In this document: one piece after another, positions 47,481 through 61,100 of the stretch
Layout: each line of letters opens with the position of its first letter
Numbering within the stretch: the first letter of the stretch is position 1
Origin: Archilochus colubris
Lineage: Eukaryota > Chordata > Aves > Apodiformes > Trochilidae
Direction of reading: 5' to 3'
Assembly (NCBI GenBank): GCA_023079485.1
Contig: CM041084.1
Coordinates: forward strand, 11,282,609-11,346,608
DNA: 64,000 nt
Position numbers and translations under genes: made by a program
The notes under the pieces: model-generated
Told to the model about the DNA's origin: nothing
Seen by the model: only the letters and a program-made list of their open reading frames with translations
Databases searched by the model: none

Positions 47481-49070
47481 TTTTACATTCATATTCTGAT
47501 CCATATTTAAACATTTTACAAAATGGTGTGTTGTAGTAACATTAGCCCACACTTAGCATATGTGTAATTTTGTGTACCACTGAACTTTCACAGCATATTT
47601 CTGATTCTGAAAAATCATTGCTATATAAAAAATCTTTTCTTTCTCTTCCTCCCCTCACAGTCTACATACCTATAAGAGTTTCTTTGCCAGAGTCTGACTC
47701 CCAGAGAACAGCTCTTTGCATATGTATTATTTGCTGGTTCCAGTCTACTTGCAGTAGCCATTTGCTAGTGTTTCACTGTCCACAGCTCTCTGATAAATAA
47801 AATGCACACCCAGAAAAGGTCTCCTAGAACAGGTAGTTTCAGAGAGTGAAATGGTCTTAGAGAGTCTTATCATGCTCTTTTTTAATTCTGAATTCTTATC
47901 TCTTGGTGCACCTTGCAGTTCCAAAGCCATAAGTCCTGTAATGGGAAACCTGCTTTTTTTAATCTCTTTTTCTAGCATTTGCCGAGATAGACACTGAAGA
48001 GGGACGAAGAAGAAGGAAACAACAAAAAAAACTCCAGCCATATTTTCAGGTTACAGTTAAGACAGTTTAAATATTTTAAAGTGGTCACCAAAATTTGCAT
48101 GATTTTATCTTTGAAAGAGTTAATAAACTGTTTTGTACAAATACTGAGAAATAAATGTTTGACATTTCCTGGTGTGCTTTTAGTAACAGTATTTTTGATA
48201 AAATCCATCTAATGTAACCAACCTGACTTCAGAAATGGAAGTGCACAAAATTTTGGCTCAGGGATCATACCAAATCTTTCAACTTCCAAAATATGATAGA
48301 AAACTCTGGTACTAGATGGCATGGAATGTATCAAGGAGTGCAATATTTTGAAATTATTCATACTTCTTGTTTAAATTACAGCAAATAAATGCAGCAAGGT
48401 GTGAGATATATTAACTAATCTTGAACCATTAACTTGCTAATGGATTACAATTTCTGCAGAAATATACAATATGCTTTTTATTACTCTGACTGAGTTAAAT
48501 AGTCCAAAAGATATGTGTTTTGAAGTCAAAGCAATAGAAACTATACATTTTTTTTTCTGGTAAGGTTGATTGAACTTTGACATCTACAAATACATTATTG
48601 CTCTTAATAGCTACATGAAATGCAAAAAGTTAATGTTTGTGTATGTTCATGTCATAAGACATCAAACACCTACATAAAAAATAGTATGGTTGTGAATGAA
48701 GTAAGGAGGTAACTGGGCTTCCAGGAAGATCTAGGAAGGCCAGGAAAATCTCTGTTGCTCTTCCCTGATCACTGCAGAAGTTCTCTTGATTTCATTCTCT
48801 TGCCTACTGGAACTTCCCCATTCTGCCACATCTGTTTCATAGAAATAATACATATGGTTCTTGTGTGGACACTATGTAAATATGTGTTACATATGGAGAT
48901 TTATAATCTGTACATGTGAGTGTGATTTGTGGCCAAAGCTTATAAAAATCACTGGCAGCAAAAAAGAAATGTCAAAGCAAGAGATAGGAAACAACCTAAA
49001 CAAAGTGTCAAAAAAAGGAGTTATGAGGAAGGAATTTTGAAACTGATTTAGAAGGAAGGAATTAAGAATC
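47481..49070. other. AT-rich sequence, nothing recognised
   Basis: No gene or transposon recognised. Short frames such as 47745-48041 (-) show no family resemblance. Confidence 0.55.
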
Positions 49071-49126
49071 TTGAAAAATGCATAATTGAAAAATTGAAAA
49101 AATGCATATTGAAAAATGCAGAATTG
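49071..49126. repeat. 15-bp tandem repeat, TTGAAAAATGCATAA type
   Basis: Units TTGAAAAATGCATAA, a partial TTGAAAAA, TTGAAAAAATGCATA, and TTGAAAAATGCAGAA run head to tail. On the minus strand they give a repetitive Phe/Asn/Gln-rich reading that should not be taken as a protein. Confidence 0.85.
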
Positions 49127-51685
49127 TAATGAGAAGTCTAGAAGAGGTAAATATAAGTTTGTTTTCACCCTAGCTTGTGAAATCAAGGACAGAAAATCAG
49201 ACAGTGAGCCTGGAAACTGTCAAGCTCAAAATGGCCAGAAGGAAACATTTCTTTCACTCAAGAAGCAATTAGTCTATTGATCTAATAGCTAAATTCTACT
49301 ATTGACACTTCAGATTTTAACAGGACTCTTAAATATGATTTCTCTATAGCTAACAAAATGACCGCAAGCTAGAATAGTAAGAATGGTAAACTTTAAAATA
49401 GTTTGTCATTGATTTCAGTCTCACATACTTGAAGTCATAACCTGTCTTTACACAGTGAGGGCTTCAAATAAACTTAATCTAGTAGCTTTAAAGATCCACT
49501 ATTTTGTTATTTTTTGTCCACATCTTATGAAACATCTGATAGTGGCTATTATCAGAAGACAAGACAACTGCAGAAACCACCAGTCTAATCAAGAAATTTC
49601 CTATATGTGCATATATGCGAGACAAAACCAGAGAGAAACTTGGGGTTTCTGCTCTTCTTAATTATCTCTGAAACTAATATGACTGCATAGTCTCTCAGTA
49701 CAGGTGTGGTGAAAGTGAATGTTTTTGGAAGACAGCATTTTAACCTCTTACTGCTATAGGCTTCTGTGAGATTTTTCATCCGTCAAATTGGCTGCTTGCA
49801 AGTGGATGCTCCCACCTGCTCCTCTGAATCACTGCATTGTCCAGTGCCATGTGGGAGCAATCTGTCAGAGCAGCCATGTCATAAAAAAACCCACAGAGCT
49901 ACAGTCTGCCAGTTTGATAAAAGCTGCAATAGGATTGACTAACATGCTGACATAACAAACTTAGTATCAGCTGAAGAGCTTAGGCAAAATCAGAAGGTAG
50001 GGGAATAAGCCAGATAAAAGTAACTTTACTGAAGAGAAAAACCAGTGTATAACTCAGCCTTTAATATTTATTTTTTGTGTGTGTCTACAGCCATATTAAT
50101 TTACAGTATGTTCTTTCAGATGGAGCTAAACTGTTGTTTGGAGACCCATCGTTTGCTGTGTTAGGTTTGTATCTGTGTCTGCATCACAAGCATTTTTTCT
50201 GACCACATGATAGGAGTAATAAAGAAGGCGGGCGGTCTTCAGGAATGTTTTGTTTGGTCAGGATCCCCTATTGTAAGTGCAAGTGTAAGTGAATCTCTTT
50301 AGTGATTGTGGATCACTACATGACACCGGTCATGCCGTGTATTCTTTTCCTTAGTCCTGGAGAAGTAATGAGCTCTGTCACCCTAGAATATCCTGAAAAG
50401 CAACAAGAATGACTTACTGGAAAGCAAACAGATTGAAGAAAGGGAAGGGAAATGAAATAGAGCAAGTGAGTGACCTTTGAAAATCGATGTACTGGCTTGA
50501 AATTTTCCAGGTAAAGGATGCAGTCAAATTACTAAATCTTGTTCTCACATGTAACAGGACAGTCAATTTGTTTGGTCAGATTCAATGAATGTTAAAGCCT
50601 TGTAAAGCTTCTGTGCAATAGGATTGGAGGTGACATCAAGGCTGATAATAAAGTTACCTGGAGCACAGATCAGTGGCAATTTAGCAATTAGCTCTGTCAG
50701 CAGCTCTGGAAGATCTGCAGAAAATCATAGTTTTTAGTTAGAAAATATAATAAAAACATTTAGTAGTGAAGGGAAAGTAACAGAGGCAATAAATCTGCTT
50801 AAGCATAGAATATTGCCTTATGACAATTACATGATCTGGAAAAAAAGAATTGTTTTATGATATGTGATATTCTTGAGACATAATATTAATATTCCAGCAG
50901 CTGAAGAAATATTTGTCTTTTTGACTTTCCTCAAATCTCATAGATCATAACACCTTTGGTTTCAGGTTGGGAATGAAGAAAAGTTATTATGCAAATTGTG
51001 CAAACATCAGACTGAGTGGAAAGAGAAACAGTTACTATAAGCTGAGAAATTCAGCAGAAGTATTAAGAACAGAAATGAAGCAATAGGGAAGGGCAATTCA
51101 GTTCACAAGAAATAAGTGCCAGCTCTTTGCTATAAAAGTACAATTTAGGTGAGCTAGTCTGAAAAGAAAGGAGGAAAGCTTGGTAATTACCATCTTGGAA
51201 GCCCAAAGTTGTCAACTAATATGATATATAGTGCAGCCAAAGGAAATCTAAGATAGTAAAGTCAAGAAGTAGGGTATTCACATTTTCAGACTTTAAGCAT
51301 CTAATTGAAGCACTGAAATAAGCAACCTAAACATCCTGCGTACTAAATGGGAAAATGTAGTCTGCTCTGGAGAGCGGTCTGAAGCACCTGAATCAAATGC
51401 CTTCCTTTTGCCATTGACTAAATAGGCCAACTGAAGTTAGATGTTGTGAACACCTCCAGAAATGCCTTATTACAGCATATGCAGCAATGTACATTGGTGC
51501 AAGGCAAAAGCATTTCAGTGCAACAATTATGTGCTTTAACAGGACATGCAGAGCTTCTAACAAAGTGGTGTTTATATGTAATGGACACTGATTGCTCTAA
51601 CACTACCCTGAGGCGATGCACAGCTGTAGTGGATATCTTCTATAATAATTCAGATTAAGGGTCTGATCAGCTGTTTGTGACAACA
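49127..51685. other. AT-rich sequence, nothing recognised
   Basis: No gene recognised. Around 50215-50240 an AATAAA is followed by a GGCGGGCGG word, without further LTR structure. Two overlapping short frames on opposite strands at 51418-51658 match nothing known. Confidence 0.5.
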
Positions 51686-51862
51686 TCCATTCTGATAGGA
51701 CAAGGGGAAATGGTTTTAAACTGAAGAAGAATAGGTTTGGACATAAACAGGAGATGAAAGTATGCCAGAAGTGAAGGGGGAAGCTCCATCTTTTGAGATA
51801 TCTAAAAATGAACAGGACTATAGTGAAGGAAAGCCTAGGCAGAGGCTGAGGGCACTGCGTAA
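51686..51862 (+). mobile_element. Old CR1 LINE tail fragment
   Basis: The text 'GATAGGACAAGGGGAAATGG' (51695-51714) and the following 'TTTTAAACTGAAGAAGAATA' are the CR1 3' pol block seen in many bird CR1 families. They are followed by 'GAAGCTCCATCTTTTGAGAT' (51781-51800) and 'ATCTAAAAATGAACAGGACT'-like text equivalent to the end of ORF2. The terminal octamers and 3' UTR are not recognisable, so the copy is both truncated and old. Confidence 0.7.
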
Positions 51863-52539
51863 TCTTATTCTACCTCTAATTTGTACAGCTATAGACACCT
51901 CATGGTGTCCTTTCAGAAAAATGGAAAGCAACAAAGGGCTCAAGTTTTTGCTCTTGTAAATGTATTACTTGTCCTTTAAAAGTATTACAGGACAGGATAT
52001 CAAAAGCAGAGAAGGAATATGTTGGAAAAGGATTAATATATAGTCAAAGGATTAATAGGAAAAAATAATTGAAGTTGCATACATCAAAACTGCAAAGCAC
52101 ACTGAGAATAATACCTGTTGTGGAAGACTTGTCCAAGCCCAGAGATAACCAGCAGGATTATTTAACTAGTGTGCTGGCACTGTTCACTCATAACATTCTC
52201 TATACCTCTCTCTCCAGCCAAACTAGTTCAGCAGCAAAACCACTGAACATTCTGGTTAAGTGGTAAATAATAAATATACAAAACCAAAAATTGTTACAAA
52301 ATAATTTAGCATAGCTCTTACCAGGAGGCCTGGAGTGACTGCTTTAGCAGTTTCACAAGATCTAAACATGAAGAGAACCATATAAGCATTTAGGAGTGAG
52401 CAATTGCTTTCCTGCTACAATTTGATGTGAAATTGATCTAAAAGAGGGGGGTAGCACAACTGGCTTGGAGTACATGCAAGAATCTCCATCAGCCTCCTCT
52501 TTTCTCCTTGAAGTTTAATTCCAACAGCAGAGATGCATT
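51863..52539. other. AT-rich sequence, nothing recognised
   Basis: No feature supported. Confidence 0.55.
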
Positions 52540-52570
52540 AAAAAAACAAAACAAACAAACAAAAAAGAAA
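52540..52570. repeat. (CAAA)n A-rich simple repeat
   Basis: A-rich run with several CAAA units. Confidence 0.85.
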
Positions 52571-53140
52571 TCGATCATTCTATTTCAGCTACTGAAATCC
52601 ACAGAAACACATTAATGGAAGTAATATCTGTGTTAATGAGTAAAAATTATAGTCTATTTCCTTGGTTTTCCTTTTCCTTTTTCCTCTTTCCTCTCCTCCA
52701 ACTGCTCTTTCAGGATTTTTTTCACCAATATACAGTAATAGGATTTTTTTCTAGTTTTTCTTATCAACATTATACTTTTGGGATTCATGATACAGTAGTG
52801 AATTATTCTACCTTGTTACAGAGGACCATTGTCAGAAATGGGATTGCTGTATCCAGGATGAATGAAGGCTGATTTTTCATGTTAAATGCAACATGTTCAT
52901 CTTGTTTCAATGGTTTGCTACTCATTTTTGCCTCAAAAAGCGGATGGACAATGTTTGTGAGATGACTTGGGCACTTTGTCAGGGCCTGTCAGTGGCTGCA
53001 GGTTAATTGACTATTCTGTTTTATATCACTTTGTGGGTAATGAAGGTCTTCAGCACTCAGCTCTTTCAGATCTGAAGTTCTATCCTAAATTTTTGCTGCA
53101 TTCAAAATGAAGTCTTGAAATTCACCTACAATGCTCTTCA
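52571..53140. other. AT-rich sequence, nothing recognised
   Basis: Contains a T/C-rich stretch near 52655-52695. No gene recognised. Confidence 0.55.
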
Positions 53141-54330
53141 CCAGGCTTACTCCCTATAACCCAGCATGGTAAGGATGAAGGGTTCTGTGGCAAACAGGAA
53201 GGATAAAGCTATTTTCTTTTATCCTGTGGAGCAGACAAATGCATAACCTGACTTGGAATGTTCATGTTAGCTGCACCTAGGTTTACTGAGTCAGGTCCAG
53301 AGCCAAGCTTACCTGGCATCTTCTCTTTGCTTACCCCAGGCTGATGGAGTGTTTGACACAGCAGTGATCTCTCCCCACCTGTACTCCCAGGAAGCTAAGA
53401 GTGGAGTGACCCTGCCATGCTGTGATCCCAACTGAAGCTGTTCTTACTAGCTGGTGACAAGGTAAAACGTCTCAAAATATTGGAGCTTGGATAGTAAAAT
53501 TATGCTCTCTACTCAAGGAGCCTGGCCTCAGATATGTAGTAGGTTAGAAGGTGCCATGTGCTCCTGGGCACCTAGAACTTATTTTCTACATTAAATTTTG
53601 CCATGATACTGGTATGATTTTTGTCCAAGATAAGGAACTTGGTAACTAATTCTGGGTCAGATTCGGGAGCTGGCATGGGCTGGTTTCCAGTGTGCAGCCT
53701 GGATGTGGTCTCCTCATTTAATATCATGGACCCAGGTCTTCAGAGGCAGCTGGCTGAGGTCCTGGGGGGACTCCCAGGCATGTGTCCTTACAGGGCCATG
53801 TGGAACCTTCCTGTCTTCTGTATGTTCAGCCCCTCTGCTGTGTGCTTGGGCTGTGTTGTGTCCCTGCTCATAACCACTTCATCAACCTGCAAGAGGCATT
53901 TCCTTGCATGCCAGTACTGAGGTGCCACCTCCCTGCAGTTCTCATCGTGTGATGACTTGCACCTCAGCTTGATAACAAACAATAAGATTTCCATGCAGGA
54001 ACAGGCACAATCTTCTAATCCTCTATAATTAGCTTTAGGAATATTTCACAAAGGCAAAGTAACAGTAACAAATTGGTATTTTTGTGCAGTAGAGCCTGCT
54101 GCTCCCAGTAGCCTCCTCATGCGGCTGCAGGGTGCTTTATGCATTACACCCACATAAGGGAGACAGGGGTAATGATCCCCCCGCTCTCCCTCATTTCTGT
54201 CTTTCTGGGCTAGGGTGGGCAGGGAACAGCAAAGGCAAGGGAAGTAGTGAAGCTGCTGTGGAGAAAAAATTTTGGGGAGCAGAAGCAAGGCCTATGAGCA
54301 GAGAACAAGCTTTGTAGTAAACCTCTCCTA
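53141..54330. other. GC-richer block without recognised gene
   Basis: Noticeably higher GC than its flanks. A 99-codon plus frame (53621-53920) and overlapping minus frames (53788-53994, 54046-54288) read through it, but none shows a domain I recognise, splice-site framing or repeat similarity. It may be an unrecognised old repeat or part of a transcribed non-coding RNA. Confidence 0.4.
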
Positions 54331-57260
54331 GATTCCCCCTCATTAATATATAGCCCACATGGCTCTTGAACAGAAGTTTTGCAGATAACCCATAGGTCAA
54401 GCATTTGAAAACTCAATACTTTTAAGACCATATGTGTACACTGCAATTGTTTTAAAAGGCTGCATAAGCAGTGCATGTTTCAAGATATATATTGAAAGCA
54501 TCAGCTAAGAGAGGCACTTAGCTGGTGTAAATCAGCATCACTTGTATGAGTCAAACATATTATTTCATCATTTTTGAATTTTAATGATGTTCATCTCTTA
54601 TTTCACAGAGTGCTTCTGTGCAGTATACCCTTTATGATGATTTGACATCTCTGAAGGCATTAATACTCTTTGGGGAATGTGAATGAGACAAGAAATGTTC
54701 TGTGCATATTCACTTCTTATGGGTTTATTTTAGCTCATTCCTATCAGAATAGAACCTAAGAAAGAATGACTAGAAATATGTTTGTATTATAGGAAAACTT
54801 CTCTCATTGTGAGGCTGTCTGGAAAAAATTTTTAATTTTTTTTGCCTAGGCATGACAACTAAACTTCCCACAAATCCTTAGCAATGGCTCTGTGGATGTC
54901 TCAGTAAATAATAATAAAAACCCTTCACCTCACTGCATCTCATAGGTATATCAAATATAGAGTACTGTCTGCTATACCTTAATAATTATTATCTTGCTGC
55001 CACCTATCATTATGTTCCCCTAAAACCATCAAATATTTATTAAAAAAAAAATCAAACCACTTTATGCTGTGGTTCCAAAATATAATTGTCTGATGTCTTT
55101 CTATTTATTTATAATAATTCAAACTAGAGAATATATATTTTTGTGTCAGTTGTGAGCATTAAAGTAATTTTACAAGGGCAGAATCTTTCTTATAAGTCGT
55201 CGTGTTCGGTTCTCCCCTTCCTTCCTCTATATTATTCTTGGGTTTATCATGAACTCATTATTTCTTTCTCACTGTGACTTGTAGTTAATTTCCTATTCTG
55301 CTTCTGAAACGTAATTAACCCTTTATATCTTCTACTGCTTCCATCTACCACACCCAAGCTAGTTAGGACAATGAATAACTGTAACATGTTTTTTGGGAAA
55401 TATATAGATATTTCTTTACAGCTGGTCTTCACAGTCCCAGTTCATTGGGTCACCTTTTAGTGATGTCTCAGAGAGAGCAGGTCACCAGCCGTCTGATGGT
55501 CCTCTGTAAGGTTTGTGCCTTCTGGGTGTGCATTGCTGTTATTCTAGTGCTACACTGGTGTTGTCCCTTTCAATGGGATGCCAGTGAACAGGCACCAAGG
55601 ATCTCATGAGGGACCTCTCTTGATGAAATTAGAAAAGCCTGAAGTGAACGTCTCTCTTTTAAAAAATTTTCCCTTAAGCAAGGCACTAAACGTGATGTTC
55701 TCACATCAAGTTTTCACTGGCCCAGAAGAACAATAGGATATTAGAGCTCAAAAATCTGCACAAATATTGCATTCTCTCCCCCCAAACCATTTGATCAGTA
55801 TTTAGAGCAAACAGCTGATTTTGCAAAGGTAGTGTATGCCATGATATAAAAAAAGAGTTTCAGGTCAATGCCTGATGCCCTGCTTCCCAGTTTCTCTTAG
55901 CTGGGGCATCTAGGTCCTACCAACCCAGAGTCTACCAAGTAGTAGGCCTGTTGGCACTGTAAAGCAAAGGAGAGCTGCAGATTCACCATTTGAACATGTG
56001 GCCAGTCCAAGGTCACTGGCTGTTTGCCAGCGTAAGCCTTAGCTGGGGGAAGCTGGGGCTTCCCTGCTGTGGCTGAAATTAAAGAGCATCACTGGGTCCA
56101 GACCTCTCCTGTCTGATGAGTGTGTGGGTGTCAGAGCTGCCCTGGCAAATCCCTTTGTATTATATTCCCTTACACGCTGGAATATCTTCAATGAGAACAA
56201 GAAACATCACATTGAAATTCTAGTTTGAGGGATGTGCTGTGATACACACACATATTAATTGTGCCACAGACTGAAAGATTCACATCCAGGTGAACAATTC
56301 CTTAAAGCTTTTGGCAGCAATAATAAGTACCTCAAGGTTATGCCCTATCTCTTTTTCTCTTTATGTCATCTGTAACAACTGTGGACTCTGACATTTAGTT
56401 AATTAAATTTACCCACACTATCTGACTTAGTTGTGCAATTCCTCTCGAGGATGTAATTTTTGAAGGTAGCAGGCAAGAAGAATGGTTAACCTTGATGAGT
56501 CGGTTTGCCATAGTAGTTTGTTATTCAAGAAAAGACTTAGGAGCTTTCATCTAGTGTATAAATAATAAACCTCAGGACTGTGAATGGACATGGAATATTT
56601 AAAAAATAACATTATATCTTTGAAGCCAGATATCAGAATAAAATGAAATTATCACAAAATTGCAACTGCTGCTGGACATAATCTACAAGTCTCTGCACAC
56701 TGCAATTTTCTTTTAATGACTAGTGTTTCATGGCTAATTGTAGTTTAGATGACTCCCATCAAATCTTTCTGAAATGTTTTTTTCCTGCCTCTGATGATTT
56801 ATGTCAATGTGGATATATAAAGTTTCCTTTGAAATTTGTTGCATTCCTTGTATTGGTATGCTCCAGAGATGCATCCATGTCTTTTACACAATTGACCTTT
56901 ACATCTACTACTGATAGCATAATTTGGAAATAGTCCTATTTATGTCTATGCAGCCTTCTGTTCTCAGAGCTGCTTTGCAGAAATGCTACAGACACCCTTT
57001 ATCTGTCCCTGGGCATTTTGGGCACTCAGACAACTGCCTTAGTGCTACCCCAGCAGTGTGTGGGTGTATGGGGCACGTTATGGGCAGTGAAGGTGAGACC
57101 AGGGTAAGGTTCCCATACTCACAGTCTCTGTGGTGAGACTGCTGTTGTTTTGGCTTTGTCAGAAGTAACAGATGTGACAGCTAAAGCTGTTGAAGTGATT
57201 TTTTTTTACCTCAGCACCTATTTCAGCTTATTACCTGAGGTTTTACAGATTCTTTTCCAT
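54331..57260. other. AT-rich sequence with one GC-richer part
   Basis: No gene or transposon recognised. Around 55440-56160 the GC content rises again without identifiable content. Confidence 0.5.
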
Positions 57261-57322
57261 AAAACAATAATAAAAAAACCCAATAACAACAACAAGAACA
57301 TCAGTAATAATGATGATGACAA
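57261..57322. repeat. Imperfect AAC/AAT/GAT low-complexity tract
   Basis: A-rich stretch of AATAAT, AACAAC and GATGAT units. Confidence 0.8.
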
Positions 57323-57789
57323 CGCCATGAGTGACAGTAGATATTTCTCATAATACAGTGATATTACAAATTCATTTCAGGTAACAGAAACTGTATACTT
57401 TAGACCTCCAGAATCTCCCTCACTAAATGTTTTGGTGTACATATTATAATTAACTCATTCATGGCTTTGTTGATTGGTGATTCACTTGTACTTTATTTTA
57501 CCTCTGTTCAAGGATCATGTTTTGATATTCAGAGCTCCATCTCAGAGTAAGAGAGGGATGCCATGGCACAGGCAGTAATTTTTTGCAGTCCGTATGGATG
57601 GACAGTGAAACACTGAGCCAGAATTGCTCCAGCCTAACATGAAGTGCAGCTCATCTGAAGGCACTGGGAAGTAGTTGTAAATCAGATAATATTTGGCCCC
57701 TGAAAGGTAGCTGTAAAATCAGATGCAGTTGATAAAATGCATGTCAAACTGCATTGTAAATTTAAAGTTAACTTATAAGAATTTTCCTT

Positions 57790-58180
57790 TAATCAGTGTG
57801 TGTTAACTAAATGTATGCAGGCAAGTAGTCATTCTGAGATTAGGCAGATTGATACTGGCTGTCTGACAAATCTCTAGCACTAGATAAGGCTGGAAGTGGA
57901 GGGGAGATGGTTATAAATTGCATGCACCCATTAATGCACTCATTTAAATGTGCAATTTAAATGCTAATTGATGTTAATTCAACTCAGCACTAGTGCTGTT
58001 GTGTTCAGCTGTTAGTCAAATACAGTAACCTGGCTGAAGGATGAGTAGTAAGAGGCTCGGGAGGACAGTTTGATGAAAGCCAGGGAGTAATTCAGTGCAT
58101 GGGACATGTTTGTTTCACTTCAGGCACTATTACATCTTTCTGGATAATCAGAATTAGCTGAACGCAAAAAGAAAAATCAA
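57790..58180. promoter_or_regulatory. Candidate conserved non-coding (enhancer-like) segment
   Basis: Dense homeodomain-like words appear between 57928 and 57980: CATTAATGC, the palindrome CATTTAAATG (57941-57950), AATTTAAATG (57954-57963), CTAATTGA and GTTAATTC. A perfect 14-base palindrome CAGCACTAGTGCTG follows (57985-57998). No coding or transposon signature. Called by composition; conservation must be tested elsewhere. Confidence 0.32.
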
Positions 58181-61100
58181 TTGTGACCATTCTGCCACTA
58201 CATGCTGACCATGCATCTGATGAATAATATTTTTCATCTTTTACATTCCCTGAAATCCTTCCATGTGTCAAAATACCTTGGCATTCCTTATTAAAATGCT
58301 TAGTCTTCTTAATGACAAAAATTGTTAAATCTCAAGCAAAATGAAATATTTTCTTTCAATCAAAACTCAAAACTGTTTAACTTAAAAAAAAACAAATTAT
58401 TCCCTTAAGTGAGGAGGAAAAAAAAGATCAATTCACTGATCTTCACTGACTTCTCTGCAAAAAATATGGGGTAGTCATGATGCTGAAAACCAGTTCTTTA
58501 TTATGATGTCTATAATTAAATAAACCCTTTGTATTACCTTTTAATGAAAATTGCATTCTGAATATATTTTTCAAGTGTATCTGTGGCCTCATGGTAAATA
58601 TAATAAATATTCTAAACATGTGGTGAAATGCTGCTGATTCACCTGTTCCTGTTCAGTTCCTGTTACTCAAAAGTTATAAACTGTAAAAAAAAAAAAGTTA
58701 CAAATTGCAAATCCCTTGTGGCTGATAAATAGTAAATTTTGTGAGCTAACAGTTCAGCCTACTTTATTATTAATACAAGAGGTTAAATGTAATTATGGAG
58801 GTGGTAGTGTTTTTATTAAGCAGCCAGAGTGGAGATTTGGCTCATGATGTGTGTTAATACCATCTCCATACACCATAAACCTGCCAGGTCAAATTCTGGG
58901 CTTTCTGCCAGATGCTGTGCTCAGTTACACTGCTGTGAACCTGTACAGGGATGTAGTTTCAGGGGTGAAACAAGGGGCAAAATGTTGCCCAGTTTGCTGA
59001 AGCCTTATAAAATCTGGAAGTGATGGAAAACCCAATTCTTGACTGTTTGCACCGAGGAAAAGTAAGTATAAAATGCTAACAGATTGACTGCTATGGCTGG
59101 ATCATTTGAAACAGTGATAAAAAGCTGCTGTCCAAAGGATACAGGCACTGCAGTGTCTAACTTTCCATGAAGGGCTTGATTTGAGCCCGTCATATGAACA
59201 GGCTTTTAACAGCTCCAGTGACTTTTGATAAGGACACAACTCACGTAAAACTGAAGATCTAAAAAAAATGACAAACTAGTCTCTTAGAGAACCTCATACG
59301 GGGACAATTCTGGCATTTAAGAAGTTCTATATATAGGTCTATTGCAGAGAAAACCGAAGAGGGAAACTGTGAGGCAGAAGGAAGAGAGAGCCCTCCAGAA
59401 TGGCACCACTGTACATTTATTCAAGATCATATCTTAAATTTATTGTCTGCATTTGAAAGGTTGTGGTCTCTGCAACTTGTTTTCTATGCTGCAGTTATGT
59501 TATACATCAAATATCTCAGCCAGCTGTTTTACTACTGAATGGCAGTATAATTTCAAATGATTTTTTTAAGGCATATTGCTGAGTTCATACCTTTTTTTTT
59601 CCTCCAGAAAGGTTGAGAGGAATTGTAAATTGGGGGGATTTGTTCGAAGGTGAAGGGGATATGAGATTTTAAATTGCTTGGCTTATTGGTAGTGGTTTAT
59701 CTTAAATTGTGCTGCTGCACTGTATTTTTAAATTATGTCAAGGGTACCCAGTCCATATAGAGTGAAAGCAAAATAATGATTTAAGAGTGTATCTATCTAT
59801 TGCAAGAACATTCTCACAATGTGTCTGCAGAATCACATGGTCTACAGTATCCAAAAGAGATGAGAGGTCTAAAATAAGTGGGGTGAAGAAGTTGTGGTTA
59901 AAGCTGTCACATGAGTCTACAACTGGGCACCTAAATCCAGCTCCAAAAGCTTGTGAAAGGAATGTCTGGTTCTTGCTGATTTGTGGATACTCAGCAACAT
60001 TAATTCCATTCTGATACTGAAAAAGAATTTGGTGATAGTGAAAGATGTGTCAGAAAAAAAACATTTGGCCTTGTCATGCATTTAAAAATATATATGCTCC
60101 TGCCTGGAGTCACTGGATGTTTTTCCATCTGTATTTTTCCAGTCTAAATTTTTTTCATCAATGAGAGATTAAAAAAATTTAGTAACTATTGAGATTACCT
60201 CTGTAAAAGGGAGTTTTTCAGAAACACTTTTATAACTGATCCTTTTGAACATGAATCTAGATGTTATGAGATGTTATGTAATGAGACTAGATGTTATAAT
60301 AGGTATCTTCATTTGTTTTAATTTATGGATAAGTCTTAGTAGCTCTTCAGCAGTTAATGGCTCTCCTGATAGTGGGCTAGTGCATTCAGTGTCTCCTGGT
60401 ACTTTTTTTCCTGACACCTGTATTTTCTTCAGATACATTTTTCTTACACAGGTTAGGAGAAAATGTTTTCTTTGTGCTTTGCTTCATCTGAGCCTAGTCT
60501 TTTAGTGATACATATACTCAAGGAACTCAACTACATGTGTCTCACAGAAGTAGTAAAATGGTTTTCTGTGTCATAGCTCCCACAGAGAGGAGCTCTGCGG
60601 TAGTCATTAGTAGTACAGGAAACATCAAACGTAGCAGCTGAGACCTGAGCCTTCCCTGCAAGGGGAAAGCAAAGCCCATTGGCTCTACCACTGCTGGCTA
60701 TTTCAATGAAAAGTGGGCAGTCTCAAAAACTACCAGTAGGCATTGAAATAGCAGGATACATGGTAGTGAACCATCCACAAAGAAGATGTAATTTCTGACC
60801 TGGGATTTGGGCAATGGGTTTGACCTGTAAGAGGGTGGTTTTTTTCCCAGCCTCCATTTTTCCCACATTTCTGAGGGATCTCCAACTGTGGACAAATGGT
60901 GAGAATAACAGAATTGAAATTAAAATCCTAAAATCCCGCATGAATGTGACCCACAGATGCACAGTGTGGGGAAATTAGCTACTGTGAAACCAAAACACCA
61001 GTTTCTTTGTAAATGCTTGCATCAGTAATCTTCTTCTCCTAAGCCTGTCTGGAACTCACACGTTATCTGCTGTGGACTTTTCCTTCTAAGCAAGCCCTTA

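Noticed and set aside
49071..49126. CRISPR-like repeat array
   Set aside because: Head-to-tail units without unique spacers, in vertebrate DNA; it is a simple tandem repeat.
50215..50340. Possible LTR end with AATAAA
   Set aside because: A polyadenylation word and a GC-rich patch are present, but no TATA, termini or primer site could be placed.
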